A DNA stretch of 64,000 nucleotides, taken from the NCBI GenBank assembly GCA_965116395.1, contig OZ220684.1, positions 3,224,001 through 3,288,000 of the forward strand, in the 5' to 3' direction. Positions within the stretch are counted from its first letter, which is position 1, and each line of letters starts with the position of its first letter. Below the pieces are notes generated by a model. The model saw only the letters and a program-made list of their open reading frames with translations. It was not told the origin of the DNA and did not search any database. Origin of the DNA: Bin5 sp965116395 (lineage in GTDB: Bacteria; Chloroflexota; Anaerolineae; Caldilineales; Caldilineaceae). Shown piece after piece: positions 35,117 to 43,906 of the stretch. A program made the position numbers and the translations under genes.

Positions 35117-35959
35117 ATGGGAACGACGCGACTCACAGAGCAGCAGTTGGCATTCTTCGAGACGTTCGGCTATCTATACTTTCCGGGGCTACTGGCGGAC
35201 TGCGCTGACAAGATCATTGACGAGTTCGAAAAGGTCTGGGCCGCCCACGGCGGCGGCCATTACGGGCAGGAACACGATGGCGAGCAGCGGTCCTGCATCC
35301 TTCCTTTTCCTGACAAGAGCGTGTTTCTCAGTTCGCTGCTGGACGATCCCCGCATTCACGACATTGCCGCCGGCATCTGCGGCGACGACTTCAACTACAC
35401 CAGCGGCGACGGCAACTACTACGCCGGCGACACTCGCTGGCATTCCGACGGCTTCCGTGCCGATCGTATTCTGAGCATCAAGATCGCCTTCTACCTCGAC
35501 CCACTCACGCGCGACAGCGGCGCGCTGCGCATCATTCCAGGCAGCCACCGCGCCGGTGACGCCTACGCCGATGCTCTGGAGAACGATATTCGGGAAAGCG
35601 GTAAGATTTGGGGGTTGGAGGGACCTGACGTGCCGGCCCTGATCCTGGAGACCACGCCCGGCGACATCGTTGTGTTCAACCACAATCTCAAGCATGCCGC
35701 GTTCGGTGGCTCAGAGCGACGTCGCATGTACACCATGAACTTCTCACGCCGCTATCCTGAGCACCGGCTCGAGGAGTTGCGTACTGTTCTCGGCAGCGAG
35801 GCCCGTTTCTGGATCGACCGCATTCACGGCGAGGCCATGATAGCAACGGCCGGACCCGAGCGCATGGTGCATCTCGAGCAGGTCAGGGCCAACGATACCC
35901 ACCTGGCAGAGCTGACGCGTGAACTGAAGAGGACGATGAAAGAACCAGCGCGCGGTTGA
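35117..35959 (+). CDS. Phytanoyl-CoA dioxygenase (PhyH) family protein
   Basis: A 280-residue Fe(II)/2-oxoglutarate-dependent oxygenase. Iron ligands are H109 and D111 in TRWHSDGF and H193 in FNHNLKHAAFGG; the Arg cluster in SERRRMYTMNF binds 2-oxoglutarate. GGAGA precedes the ATG. It shares its N-terminal FFETFGYLYFPGLL segment and the final EPARG with the PhyH at 37110, so the two are paralogues. In this superfamily substrates range from fatty acyl chains to small secondary metabolites; none can be assigned. Confidence 0.9.
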   Translation: MGTTRLTEQQLAFFETFGYLYFPGLLADCADKIIDEFEKVWAAHGGGHYGQEHDGEQRSCILPFPDKSVFLSSLLDDPRIHDIAAGICGDDFNYTSGDGNYYAGDTRWHSDGFRADRILSIKIAFYLDPLTRDSGALRIIPGSHRAGDAYADALENDIRESGKIWGLEGPDVPALILETTPGDIVVFNHNLKHAAFGGSERRRMYTMNFSRRYPEHRLEELRTVLGSEARFWIDRIHGEAMIATAGPERMVHLEQVRANDTHLAELTRELKRTMKEPARG

Positions 35960-36031
35960 AGGTGGGAGTCCCCCCGGTCGCAAGCACGCGTTGGCCAGAG
36001 GTCGGTGGCGAGCGGCGACTAATCATACTTC

Positions 36032-37105
36032 CTACGCGGCAACCTGCACCTTTTCTCCCGTCTGCGCGCTCAGGTAGATTGCATCGAGCAGCTTCATAAA
36101 GGTCAGCGCGTCCGCCGGCGAAACATCGGGCGGCTGCTCGCCGCGGATTGCGGCCGCAAAGTCGCGGATCTCCCCGTCAAAGTCCCCACTGCCGTGCTCC
36201 GCGTGTTCATCCACAAAGGTGTCGCCTTCAGTGTAGATCGCGCCCAACAGGCGTCGCGTGCCCGAACGTGTCTGCCCCGAAGCCAGCCGGGTCGACTCGA
36301 CTTCGATTGTCCCAGCTGTGCCCAGGACGCGTAGCCGCAGGTCCCACGCCCGGTCCGCCCAGGTGGCAATGACCGCCGAAGTGTCCATCTGAATCGTGAT
36401 GCCGCCGTCACAGCCCACCAGAAAGCTCATGTAATCTTCGGAATGCCGCTCTACCTTCAGTCGCGTCGGAAACGCACTGTGGCTGACGGCGAACGCCCAT
36501 TGCGGTTGCGGGCAGCCCATCAGATACCAGGCTTGGTCGAGGTAATGGGAGCCGTGTTGCCCCAGGGCGCCGCCCTTCAGACCCCAGCGGTACAACCAAT
36601 CCCGGCCGGCCGGCGGCTCATAGTCGACGCCTCTCTCCCGGTAATGGTAGTGGACGCGAGCGTGGTATGGACGCCCTATCCTTCCATCGCCGATGAGATG
36701 ACGGCTCCTCTTGTTCTCCTCCTCATGGCGCATAAAGTAGGAGTAGACAAGCGTCTTTCCGCTGCCAGCAGCTACCGCATTGATCTCCTCGACCTCCGCA
36801 GCGTTGAGCCCGTGCGGCTTCTGCACCAGCACATGCTTGCCAGCCCGAAGCGCGTCAATCACCATCGGCTTGCGCACATCGGGCGGGGTGGCGACGCCAA
36901 CCGCGTCAACCTCGTCATCGGCAAGCAACTCACGATAGTCGCCGTAGACCCGTGCGACATCGTTCTCTTCTGCAACCTGATGCGCCAACTCCTGATTCAG
37001 ATCGGCAACCGCCCAAGCGACAGTATCTTCGCCCGCGTGTGCGCCCTCCACCCAGGCCCGACCGACCCGGCAGCCGACCACGCCAATCCTGATCCTGTCT
37101 GACAT
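36032..37105 (-). CDS. Gfo/Idh/MocA family NAD(P)-dependent oxidoreductase
   Basis: A 357-residue two-domain enzyme. The Rossmann N-terminus begins IRIGVVGCRVGRAWVEG; ATPPDVRKPMVIDALRAGKHVLVQKP carries the conserved Lys of the family's EKP motif (Gln replaces Glu). The GQHGSHYLDQAWYLMG segment holds the His/Asp active-site positions. Such enzymes oxidise or reduce sugars, inositols and similar hydroxyl compounds. It lies four bases downstream of the minus-strand PhyH gene (37110) and is probably co-transcribed with it. Confidence 0.92.
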   Translation of the reverse strand: MSDRIRIGVVGCRVGRAWVEGAHAGEDTVAWAVADLNQELAHQVAEENDVARVYGDYRELLADDEVDAVGVATPPDVRKPMVIDALRAGKHVLVQKPHGLNAAEVEEINAVAAGSGKTLVYSYFMRHEEENKRSRHLIGDGRIGRPYHARVHYHYRERGVDYEPPAGRDWLYRWGLKGGALGQHGSHYLDQAWYLMGCPQPQWAFAVSHSAFPTRLKVERHSEDYMSFLVGCDGGITIQMDTSAVIATWADRAWDLRLRVLGTAGTIEVESTRLASGQTRSGTRRLLGAIYTEGDTFVDEHAEHGSGDFDGEIRDFAAAIRGEQPPDVSPADALTFMKLLDAIYLSAQTGEKVQVAA

Positions 37106-37109
37106 AGCC

Positions 37110-37922
37110 CTACCCGCGAGCCGGTTCGGCCATTTCCTGCCGCGCCTTGGCAGACAGCGCCGGCAGGTGGCTCTCGTGTGCCATCACCTGTTCCAAATGC
37201 CGCATCCGTGAAGGAGAGGCAGTGCTGCGCATAATCTCGGAGTGCATCTGGTCCTTCCAGAAGCGCGCGCCGCCGGCCACGAACTTTTCCAACTCCTCAA
37301 TCTCTACCGGCGTTTCACAGTGGGCGCAGCAGTTTATCGTGAACATGCGCCTGGCCGTGTCTCCTCCAAACGAAGAGTGCATCAGATTATGATTGAAGGC
37401 CACAACATCCCCCGGTTGCGTCTCCAGGGCCGCGTGCGGAACCTCCGGCTGAGAAATCCCCCATAGTTCAGATGCCTCGCGTGCCTGCCGTGCCTGCCAA
37501 CCCTCCAGGTCCGGCCGGTGCGAGCCCGGGATTACCCGTAAACAGCCTGTATCAGCGGTCAATGGATCGAGATAGAATGCTACCTTCAGATATTTCCCGA
37601 TCGTGTGGAAGCCGTCACTGTGCCAGCGCGTATCGCCCGTGTAATAGTTGCCGTCGCCGCCGAGGTAGTTGAAATCTTCGCCCAAAATGCTGCTGATCAG
37701 CCCGTCGATGCTGGGGTGATCCAGCAGTGTGCAGAGGCGCTCCTGCTGATCGATAAAGGGCACAATGCAAGAACGCTGCGTCCCATCATGCACCTGCCCG
37801 CTGTTCGCAAAGATCGTTTCGAAATCCTCGATAATCCAACCGACCTCCTCCTTCATCAGACCTGGGAAATGGAGATAGCCGAAGGTTTCAAAAAACTGGA
37901 GCTGTTGTTGGCTGAGTTTCAT
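37110..37922 (-). CDS. Phytanoyl-CoA dioxygenase (PhyH) family protein
   Basis: A 270-residue Fe(II)/2-oxoglutarate oxygenase. I start it at ATG 37922, eight bases after AGGAG, rather than at the in-frame upstream codon at 37970. The HxD pair is in TRWHSDGF, the distal His in FNHNLMHSSFGG, and the Arg of ARRMFTINC binds the co-substrate. It resembles the gene at 35117 over its whole length, with an identical-style ending (EPARG). The pair brackets the Gfo/Idh/MocA gene in opposite orientation, suggesting an old inverted duplication. Confidence 0.9.
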   Translation of the reverse strand: MKLSQQQLQFFETFGYLHFPGLMKEEVGWIIEDFETIFANSGQVHDGTQRSCIVPFIDQQERLCTLLDHPSIDGLISSILGEDFNYLGGDGNYYTGDTRWHSDGFHTIGKYLKVAFYLDPLTADTGCLRVIPGSHRPDLEGWQARQAREASELWGISQPEVPHAALETQPGDVVAFNHNLMHSSFGGDTARRMFTINCCAHCETPVEIEELEKFVAGGARFWKDQMHSEIMRSTASPSRMRHLEQVMAHESHLPALSAKARQEMAEPARG

Positions 37923-38019
37923 CAGTTCGTCTCCTGAGAAGCGTGACGCTAACTTATGGAATGCCTCCAATTGTATGAATCATAATTCATTTGTCCGTGT
38001 TGGCGAACATCCTTTTTCC
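37923..38019 (-). promoter_or_regulatory. Leader of the minus-strand PhyH-oxidoreductase pair
   Basis: This 97-base gap ends at the left end of repeat copy B. It contains an inverted repeat with arms ATGAAT and ATTCAT (37975-37990) overlapping a possible minus-strand -10 box TATGAT. The matching -35 region is poor. An operator at this place is possible but supported only by the symmetry. Confidence 0.3.
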
Positions 38020-38311
38020 GAAACTACGCAGCCGCTACTAATTTGCGATCCTGAATGAGGGGAGCGAAGATTCTCTCTCAACTCTCTACTTTTCTATGGG
38101 CGGTCGGCCGCAAGCGGCCTCCCTTGTGCAGGGGCTGCGCCCCCGCAACGCCCCCCTACAAAACCATCGCTCACCGACCCTGTGTGCGCATTCCAGCAGT
38201 GCCGCTCCACCAACCTGTCTGCCGCCAACCGCATACGCAATCAGATCACCTGAGTGGCGGCAGGAAGAAAGGGCTGGTCAAGGCAAACACTGTATCTGGC
38301 TTAGTAGTTAC
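38020..38311 (+). mobile_element. MITE-like element, copy B (292 bp)
   Basis: Ends GAAACTACGCAGCC (38020) and GGCTTAGTAGTTAC (38311) are imperfect inverted repeats. They are flanked by CTTTTTCC (38012-38019) and CTTTTTTC (38312-38319), an 8-base duplication with one mismatch. The core carries GGCCGC-AA-GCGGCC and GGGGC-TGC-GCCCC hairpins. It fills most of the gap between the PhyH gene and the LLM gene. About 130 bases to its right, up to 38441, show nothing else recognisable. Confidence 0.85.
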
Positions 38312-38441
38312 CTTTTTTCTATCACAACTGCAGGGGAGTGTCTGACTTCCCTGGTCAACATTCAGCCCTGTTCTGCCCGCTGCGCAAGGCGTCCACTGAG
38401 TCGGCGTCGCAGGGTTTTGGCGGAGTTAGATCCTGCGCGTC

Positions 38442-39542
38442 TTAAGCAACAGCCTTGTTCAGCGCCGGCATTAGCTCGGTCGCGAACAGTTCAAGGTTGC
38501 GTACCCAGCTCGCCTTGTCGTCCCAGTCAAAGCCCATCAGCACCAGAGTGCCGAACGGTCCGCTCTCCTCCATCAGCGCCAGCAACCGTTCCAGCACATG
38601 GTCCACGTCGCCGGCGATGATCTGCTCCGACATCCAGTAATCCATGTTGCAGTCCTCGTTCGACATCTCAAGATCCCGCTTGAGAACGTCCCGGCCCCGA
38701 GTCTTATCCATGAGGTAGGCGAGGTACTCGAAGTTTTGCCCCACCGAGTTCGTCCGCGCTCGCGCGACCGCTTCTTCAGTCGTATCGGCCAGGAATATGG
38801 CCCTCGCCACCCTCCAGTCGGCTCTGTCCGGCTGTCGACCCGCCTCGATCGCACTGTTCTCGTAAGTCTCCCAGTTGTTCGCCAGAACGTTGCCGGCCGC
38901 CAGCGCAGCCGAAAACGGAGCGAACCCATACTGTCCCGCCAGTTTCAAGCTGTAGGAATCGCGGGTTATACCCGGCATAAGAATTGGGGGATGGGGCTGC
39001 TGCAACGGCTTGTGGATAAACCCTATCTGGCTCACATCGTCGACGTTATCCTTGAGCGAGAACTGCCAGAATTGGCCTTCGTGCTCGTAGGGCGGATCAG
39101 TCGCCCATAGCTTTAACATGACGTCAATGGCCTCTACCGTCATCCTGCCGCCGTCTTTCGGATGCTGGCCGTAGAGTTCAAAGTCCGTACTTGTGCCGCT
39201 GGGCCCTAAGCAAAGATTGAGCCGCCCATGGGCCAGGTGATCGAGAAAAGCAAGCCGCGTCGCCAGATATGCAGGATGATGCAGATTGACGCAGATCGGA
39301 GCCGGTCCGAAGCGAATACGCTTCGTCACCCCCAGCGCGCGCCCGATAAAGACCTCCGGCACGACAACGGACTCGTACTTCATCGTGTGGTGCTCGCCAA
39401 TCCAGAATTCATCATACCCCAGTTCATCTGCCAGCACGGCTAGCTCAATATCCTCGTCATAGCTCTGCGCCAGCGGTTTCTCCGGCGGATGGAACGGCAT
39501 GATGAAAATGCCAGATTTGATCGGCTGTCCATTTGTCGTCAT
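38442..39542 (-). CDS. LLM-class flavin-dependent oxidoreductase (luciferase-like monooxygenase)
   Basis: A 366-residue TIM-barrel protein of the bacterial luciferase family, using FMN or F420. Family marks are ELAVLADELGYDEFWIGEHH near residue 35, the IRFGPAPICVNLHHPAYLAT segment, LDHLAHGRLNLCLGPSGTSTDFELYG, and PHPPILMPGITRDSYSLKLAG. The pattern is close to limonene-monooxygenase/alkanal-type proteins. It is the last gene of the minus-strand run that holds the beta-propeller proteins, which suggests a shared catabolic role; the substrate is unknown. Confidence 0.9.
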   Translation of the reverse strand: MTTNGQPIKSGIFIMPFHPPEKPLAQSYDEDIELAVLADELGYDEFWIGEHHTMKYESVVVPEVFIGRALGVTKRIRFGPAPICVNLHHPAYLATRLAFLDHLAHGRLNLCLGPSGTSTDFELYGQHPKDGGRMTVEAIDVMLKLWATDPPYEHEGQFWQFSLKDNVDDVSQIGFIHKPLQQPHPPILMPGITRDSYSLKLAGQYGFAPFSAALAAGNVLANNWETYENSAIEAGRQPDRADWRVARAIFLADTTEEAVARARTNSVGQNFEYLAYLMDKTRGRDVLKRDLEMSNEDCNMDYWMSEQIIAGDVDHVLERLLALMEESGPFGTLVLMGFDWDDKASWVRNLELFATELMPALNKAVA

Positions 39543-39587
39543 AATCCGTACTTCCTTTCAATTGGCTGTTGGCAGTCCCGCAATTCC

Positions 39588-41054
39588 CTACTCGTTCTCC
39601 GCCGTCTTGACACGGAAACTGTATAGTTGGGCAGTATCCAGATGAAAACGCAGCCGCAAAGGCTGGTCTGCTGGCAGCCGCTGCTTATCCTGCCAGCGCA
39701 CGACATGGCGCACGCTGTCCGATCGGACCGCCGTGCAGTCTTGGCTTGAGAACCCTGGCAGGGTCTCGCCGGCCGCCGAGAGGAGTTCGACCGCCAGGCT
39801 GCCTTGCGAGGCATCTGCATTGACCACGAGCTGCCCGGACGGCAGGTTGAGCGGGACCGTCTCGACGGTCCCGCCAAAATGACCCGCGTCAAGCGAGACA
39901 AAGCCGTCCAGCCGCCACGAGGCGCGGGCGATGGTAACGGTCTTCGGCGGCATCGGGCCGCCGTGCATGGTGTTGATGGCGGTATAGTAGTGCCAGACCT
40001 CGTCGCCATGGACGATGGGCCGGTCGGCAGAACAGAGAATGCAGCCGGCGTCGAAGCTGCCCGGCTCGCCGCGGGGAATGATGGCAGAGCGGTCGGCGAA
40101 ACGTTCCCACGTGCGCCCGTCCCGGCTATGCGCCAGCTGCGCCTCGATAGGCCCATCCCAGGGGCTCTGCTCTGCACCTACCTCCTGACCTCTCATGTCG
40201 CGGTAAACGTTGAAAACGGGCAGAAAGCCCAAAAACTGTCGGCCATAAACGAAGCCCGCCATGCCGTAGAATTCGCCCCGCTGTTCAGGATCCTGGATCC
40301 AGGCATCGTCCTGTTCATCGCTGACGATGATCAGTTCCGGCTCCGACCAGTCCAGGAAGTTCCGGCTTGTGCATACGGCAATCAGCCGGCGGTCGAACCC
40401 GCCTACGTCGCCCCAGCGCCTGTGGAAGGCGAAAAACTCGCCCTGATGGCGGTCGTGCGCCACCGTTATCGTCTCCAGCGTCTCTGTCGAATTCATCAAT
40501 ATCGGATTGACGTCATACTCGTTCCAGACCAGGCCATCGGCAGAGTGGGCAACCCAGTAGCCAAACTGCTCGCGGCTCCAGTCCCAGGCCGCCATCTTGT
40601 AGCGCTCCGACGGGTCGGCCGCTTCGTCAACGATCACGGTGGGGCTGTGTTTATCGAAGATGAGGATATTGTTTGCGCGCGATCCGTCAAACTCATGCAG
40701 GCCCAACTCCGGCTTCTCCCAATGGACGCCGTCCGTGGAGGTGGCGTAGAGGATCATATCCCCCTGCCGTTCGCGCAGGCCGGGCGCGCGGTGCTGATGC
40801 CCGCGGCCAAGCCGCGTCAGATACCACATGCGAAACTGCTGCGCGTCGGCATCGTAATGGACCGTGCCGTAGATGTAGATCCGGTTCCCCTCCCACGGCT
40901 GATCCGGCACGACCACCGGTTGCTCCAGCTTTTTCCCCGGATGCAGCGTACGCACTACGCCGCGCTTGGCGCTGACGAGGGCGTCATCAACGAAGATCTG
41001 AGTCTCCGAGCCGATGGAGTGCGCTTGATTCTGGTCCGCGTTCTGAGAGCCCAT
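39588..41054 (-). CDS. Beta-propeller protein, GH32/GH43-like fold, family member 1
   Basis: A 488-residue protein with repeated short blades marked by Ser/Asp-x-Asp-Gly and aromatic residues: YATSTDGVHWEKPELGL, SADGLVWNEYD and HSRDGRTWERF. This pattern is typical of five-bladed propellers in GH32/43/68-like enzymes. A C-terminal beta-sandwich module (SGQLVVNADASQGSLAVELL, ending LRLRFHLDTAQLYSFRV) is shared by all five relatives here. No signal peptide is seen. It is the closest relative of member 4 at 47063. Function is probably carbohydrate-related, but no catalytic acid can be assigned with confidence. Confidence 0.75.
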   Translation of the reverse strand: MGSQNADQNQAHSIGSETQIFVDDALVSAKRGVVRTLHPGKKLEQPVVVPDQPWEGNRIYIYGTVHYDADAQQFRMWYLTRLGRGHQHRAPGLRERQGDMILYATSTDGVHWEKPELGLHEFDGSRANNILIFDKHSPTVIVDEAADPSERYKMAAWDWSREQFGYWVAHSADGLVWNEYDVNPILMNSTETLETITVAHDRHQGEFFAFHRRWGDVGGFDRRLIAVCTSRNFLDWSEPELIIVSDEQDDAWIQDPEQRGEFYGMAGFVYGRQFLGFLPVFNVYRDMRGQEVGAEQSPWDGPIEAQLAHSRDGRTWERFADRSAIIPRGEPGSFDAGCILCSADRPIVHGDEVWHYYTAINTMHGGPMPPKTVTIARASWRLDGFVSLDAGHFGGTVETVPLNLPSGQLVVNADASQGSLAVELLSAAGETLPGFSSQDCTAVRSDSVRHVVRWQDKQRLPADQPLRLRFHLDTAQLYSFRVKTAENE

Positions 41055-41085
41055 CTACTAACCTCCTGGCGGCCGCGAGCGCCGA

Positions 41086-42617
41086 TTAGTCGTTGTCGAC
41101 AAACTGAAAGGAGTACAACTTACAACCGTTCATCATGAAGCGCAAGCGTACCACGCGCCCCGCCAATTCCCCGACATGCGCACGGCCAGCCCAGGTCGCG
41201 AAATGGCGAACCGAATTGCCGTTCACTTCGTCGGCTTCGCCCATGCTATAACCCTCAATCGGAGTGCCGTCTTCCTCCTCGATCTGAACCCGAACTGCGC
41301 CGCCCGCGCTCGTATCGGCGTTGAGAGCCAACCGTTCGCCGCGAAAGCGTAGCGGCACGGTGACCAACTCGCCGCCCTCATACGGAGCATCGGCCGAAAT
41401 GAACCCGTCCAATCGCAGCCGGCGCGGAAATAAGCCCCTCTCTTGAGCGCGACGCCCTCGCTGATCCCATAGCGGAAACCGCCATAATATATCCACAGTT
41501 CATCGCCGACCTGCACCGGCTGGGTGAAAGCGTAGATCATCCTGGAATCACCGGCATCCGGCGGCCCCAGCCGCAGGAACGGGTTGCGTCCCCCGGCCCG
41601 CTGCCACTCGATCCCGTCGCGACTGGTGGCGAGCTGCACGTCGACCGAGTCCGGAAAGCCGCCCATCTGCTCCTGGACTCTCCCTTCAGCCGGAAACGGA
41701 TTCGCAGACCAGTGCCACCAGACCTCAGGCAGCGCGAGGTAAGCGTCCGATGTTCCGGGATACTTGAAGACACAATTCCCGTGAAAATCCATGATCTGCC
41801 TGCTCTGTCGATTACGTTTCACCGGCAGCGCAAGGTCGACCTCGTCCGCACCCAATACGTGCCCCATATCCTCCCACTGTTCAAAGTCCGGCGAAACCAG
41901 CCGCCGCACCGCCCGGTAGCGGTCGCCGCGGCTATCCGCGGTCCACAGCCGGGAATAGCCCACATACTGTTGAATCCGTTCATCCCAGAAGACCACGTTC
42001 AGGCAATCGCAAGGGCCCGGTAACGGGTAGTTCTCATTGGCTGTCCAACGCAGCCCGTCAGGAGAACTGAAACCGCTCAAGCCGGACTTGCCCTCCTCCC
42101 CGACCTTGATCTCGCTCCAGAGTTTGTACCGGCTCTGCGGGGGCGCGGTCGGGTCCTTGAAGACTGTGCCGGCGTTCCAACCGGCCTGCTGCACCGGATC
42201 ATGCGTGGCCGGACCCAGGATGTTGTTATCCCCGCTGCCGCGGTATTCCACCAAGCCGAGATTGGGGCGCTCCCAATGGACGCCGTCAGTCGACTCGGCG
42301 TAGCAAAGCCGGCCGCGCGTATGCCGCCAGAAGAGTCTCGCATCCTCCGCCGTCCCCGCCACCGGCAATCCCACCCCCGCCGGCGGGTCCCACTCATACG
42401 CCAGATACCAGAGGCGAAAGATATCGCCCTCCCGCATCACCGTCGCATACGGATGAATGCGGTACTCCCACGGCGTCTCCGGCAGGAAGACCGGTTCGTG
42501 GTCTTGGTACGGCGCGTTCATGGTCAGCCGCACGTTCTTCATAGAAGCGATCGGCGCTTCGTCGATGAAGAGTTCTTTGTGGCTGCCGATGTCATGTACT
42601 TCGTCTGTGTGGCTCAT
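41086..42617 (-). pseudogene. Beta-propeller protein, family member 2, with a frameshift
   Basis: Reading from ATG 42617, the first frame gives the family N-terminus (DIGSHKELFIDEAPIAS) and propeller blades (CYAESTDGVHWERPNLGL) up to about residue 394. Then the frame fails, and the C-terminal module (LRLDGFISADAPYEGG, ending GCKLYSFQFVDND) continues in the frame that stops at 41086. The break lies at a GGGG run (minus strand of 41435-41438). One extra G would restore a 510-residue protein. A sequencing or assembly error is at least as likely as a true mutation. Confidence 0.8.
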
Positions 42618-42670
42618 ATTGGCCCATCTTAACTCTTGATAAGTGGCTAGTGGACGATTTCTGTCGCTGG

Positions 42671-43906
42671 CTACCCTGCGCCGGCTTTGTCGCCATTATG
42701 TTTAGCAAGCGCTTCCGCGCGTAGTGACTCTATCATTCGAGCCACAGTACTGACACTGGCACGAATTCTATCAAGGGACCCGTGCAGGTCGAGTGCTGCG
42801 AACTTCAACTGCTTTCCGGCGTGTCGGACTGTGTGCGTCGTAATGTTGGTCCCGCCCTGAGCATAGATGAGCAATCCACCCGGCAGATTCAGGGCGGTAG
42901 CGTAAGCTAGCAACTGATACAGGTCGGCATTGGGAACTCCGCCATTGTCGAGGCTCTTGTACTTGGCATCACCTACAAATGAACAGGTGTCGCTGTCTTC
43001 CCAACACGAAAGGTCGGGCTTTAACCACACCTTCTTGTCATCGTCGAACCAGGCGCCTCTCTCTGCTCGAAGAGTTATCCCTGAGCTAGCGAGTTGCTCT
43101 CGCAAGGCCTGCGTCACGAACTCCTGAAACAAATAATTCATGTCGACCAGAAACCCGTTCGCGCGCACATCTCCGTGCTCGGCCTCGAACTCGCTGTGCA
43201 GCAGGATCAAGCGCGCCAGACCTACGACATGTCGATAATGTTCGTTGAGCCGGTCAAAGCGCACTTCCGGGACGCGCCCCTGCCGGAACTCCAGCAGCGA
43301 TACGTTGTCAAGGATCGCGGCGATCCAGCCAAGGTCTCGGCGCGCCTTTGACGAGCGCAAGGTCATGCGACGGAGTCGGACCGCGGCCGCCTTAACCAGC
43401 CGATTGGCGAGGATGTCCCCGGTGAACTCGTCGAAGCGCAATTCGACCGGCAGGGGGATACCGTAGCGACGTCGTATCTGCTCGTCAAAGCGGATGCGCC
43501 CTCGCACGGTGTGCAATGCCTCCTCTTCGGACTGGTATCCGCGCAGCAGCCCTCGCGCGAACGCACTGCGGGCGGCCTGAGTCAAGGCGAGTGCCAGTAT
43601 GTCGGGCAGCGTCTCGGAATCCTTAAAGTCGAACAGTTCCTCTCCGATTTCGAGCTTTCCTATAGCATAGCAGGCCAACGACAGCAACTTTGACATTTCA
43701 ATCTTGGGATTTATGAGTATAGGAATACCGTTAATTTCTAGCGCGCCGACGATTGAACCTGGCGTGAGGCTATAGTTGTCTTTGGTACCACGGATCGGTT
43801 CGATTGATAGATGGAGCGTTTTTGAAACCCGCAACAGTGCATCAAGTTGGTCAGCCGTGAGCTTATGGTCGCTGGTGACGTACTCCTGAAGATCGATCAT
43901 CTTCAT
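42671..43906 (-). CDS. mcrC: McrC-family nuclease subunit of a type IV restriction system
   Basis: A 411-residue protein of the McrC family. The N-terminal part contains GALEINGIPILINPKIEMSK, and the C-terminal nuclease has a PD-(D/E)xK site: P297-D298 in LKPDLSCW and D313-A-K315 in VGDAKYK. McrC associates with the McrB ring, stimulates its GTPase and cuts DNA containing modified cytosine. The start overlaps the mcrB stop by four bases (ATGA). The base composition is visibly more AT-rich than that of the flanking propeller genes, consistent with acquisition by transfer. Confidence 0.9.
   Translation of the reverse strand: MKMIDLQEYVTSDHKLTADQLDALLRVSKTLHLSIEPIRGTKDNYSLTPGSIVGALEINGIPILINPKIEMSKLLSLACYAIGKLEIGEELFDFKDSETLPDILALALTQAARSAFARGLLRGYQSEEEALHTVRGRIRFDEQIRRRYGIPLPVELRFDEFTGDILANRLVKAAAVRLRRMTLRSSKARRDLGWIAAILDNVSLLEFRQGRVPEVRFDRLNEHYRHVVGLARLILLHSEFEAEHGDVRANGFLVDMNYLFQEFVTQALREQLASSGITLRAERGAWFDDDKKVWLKPDLSCWEDSDTCSFVGDAKYKSLDNGGVPNADLYQLLAYATALNLPGGLLIYAQGGTNITTHTVRHAGKQLKFAALDLHGSLDRIRASVSTVARMIESLRAEALAKHNGDKAGAG

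Noticed and set aside
39804..41138. Plus-strand open frame of 444 codons opposite propeller gene 1
   Set aside because: Composition is Arg/His-rich without fold signals; the opposite strand encodes a conserved family.
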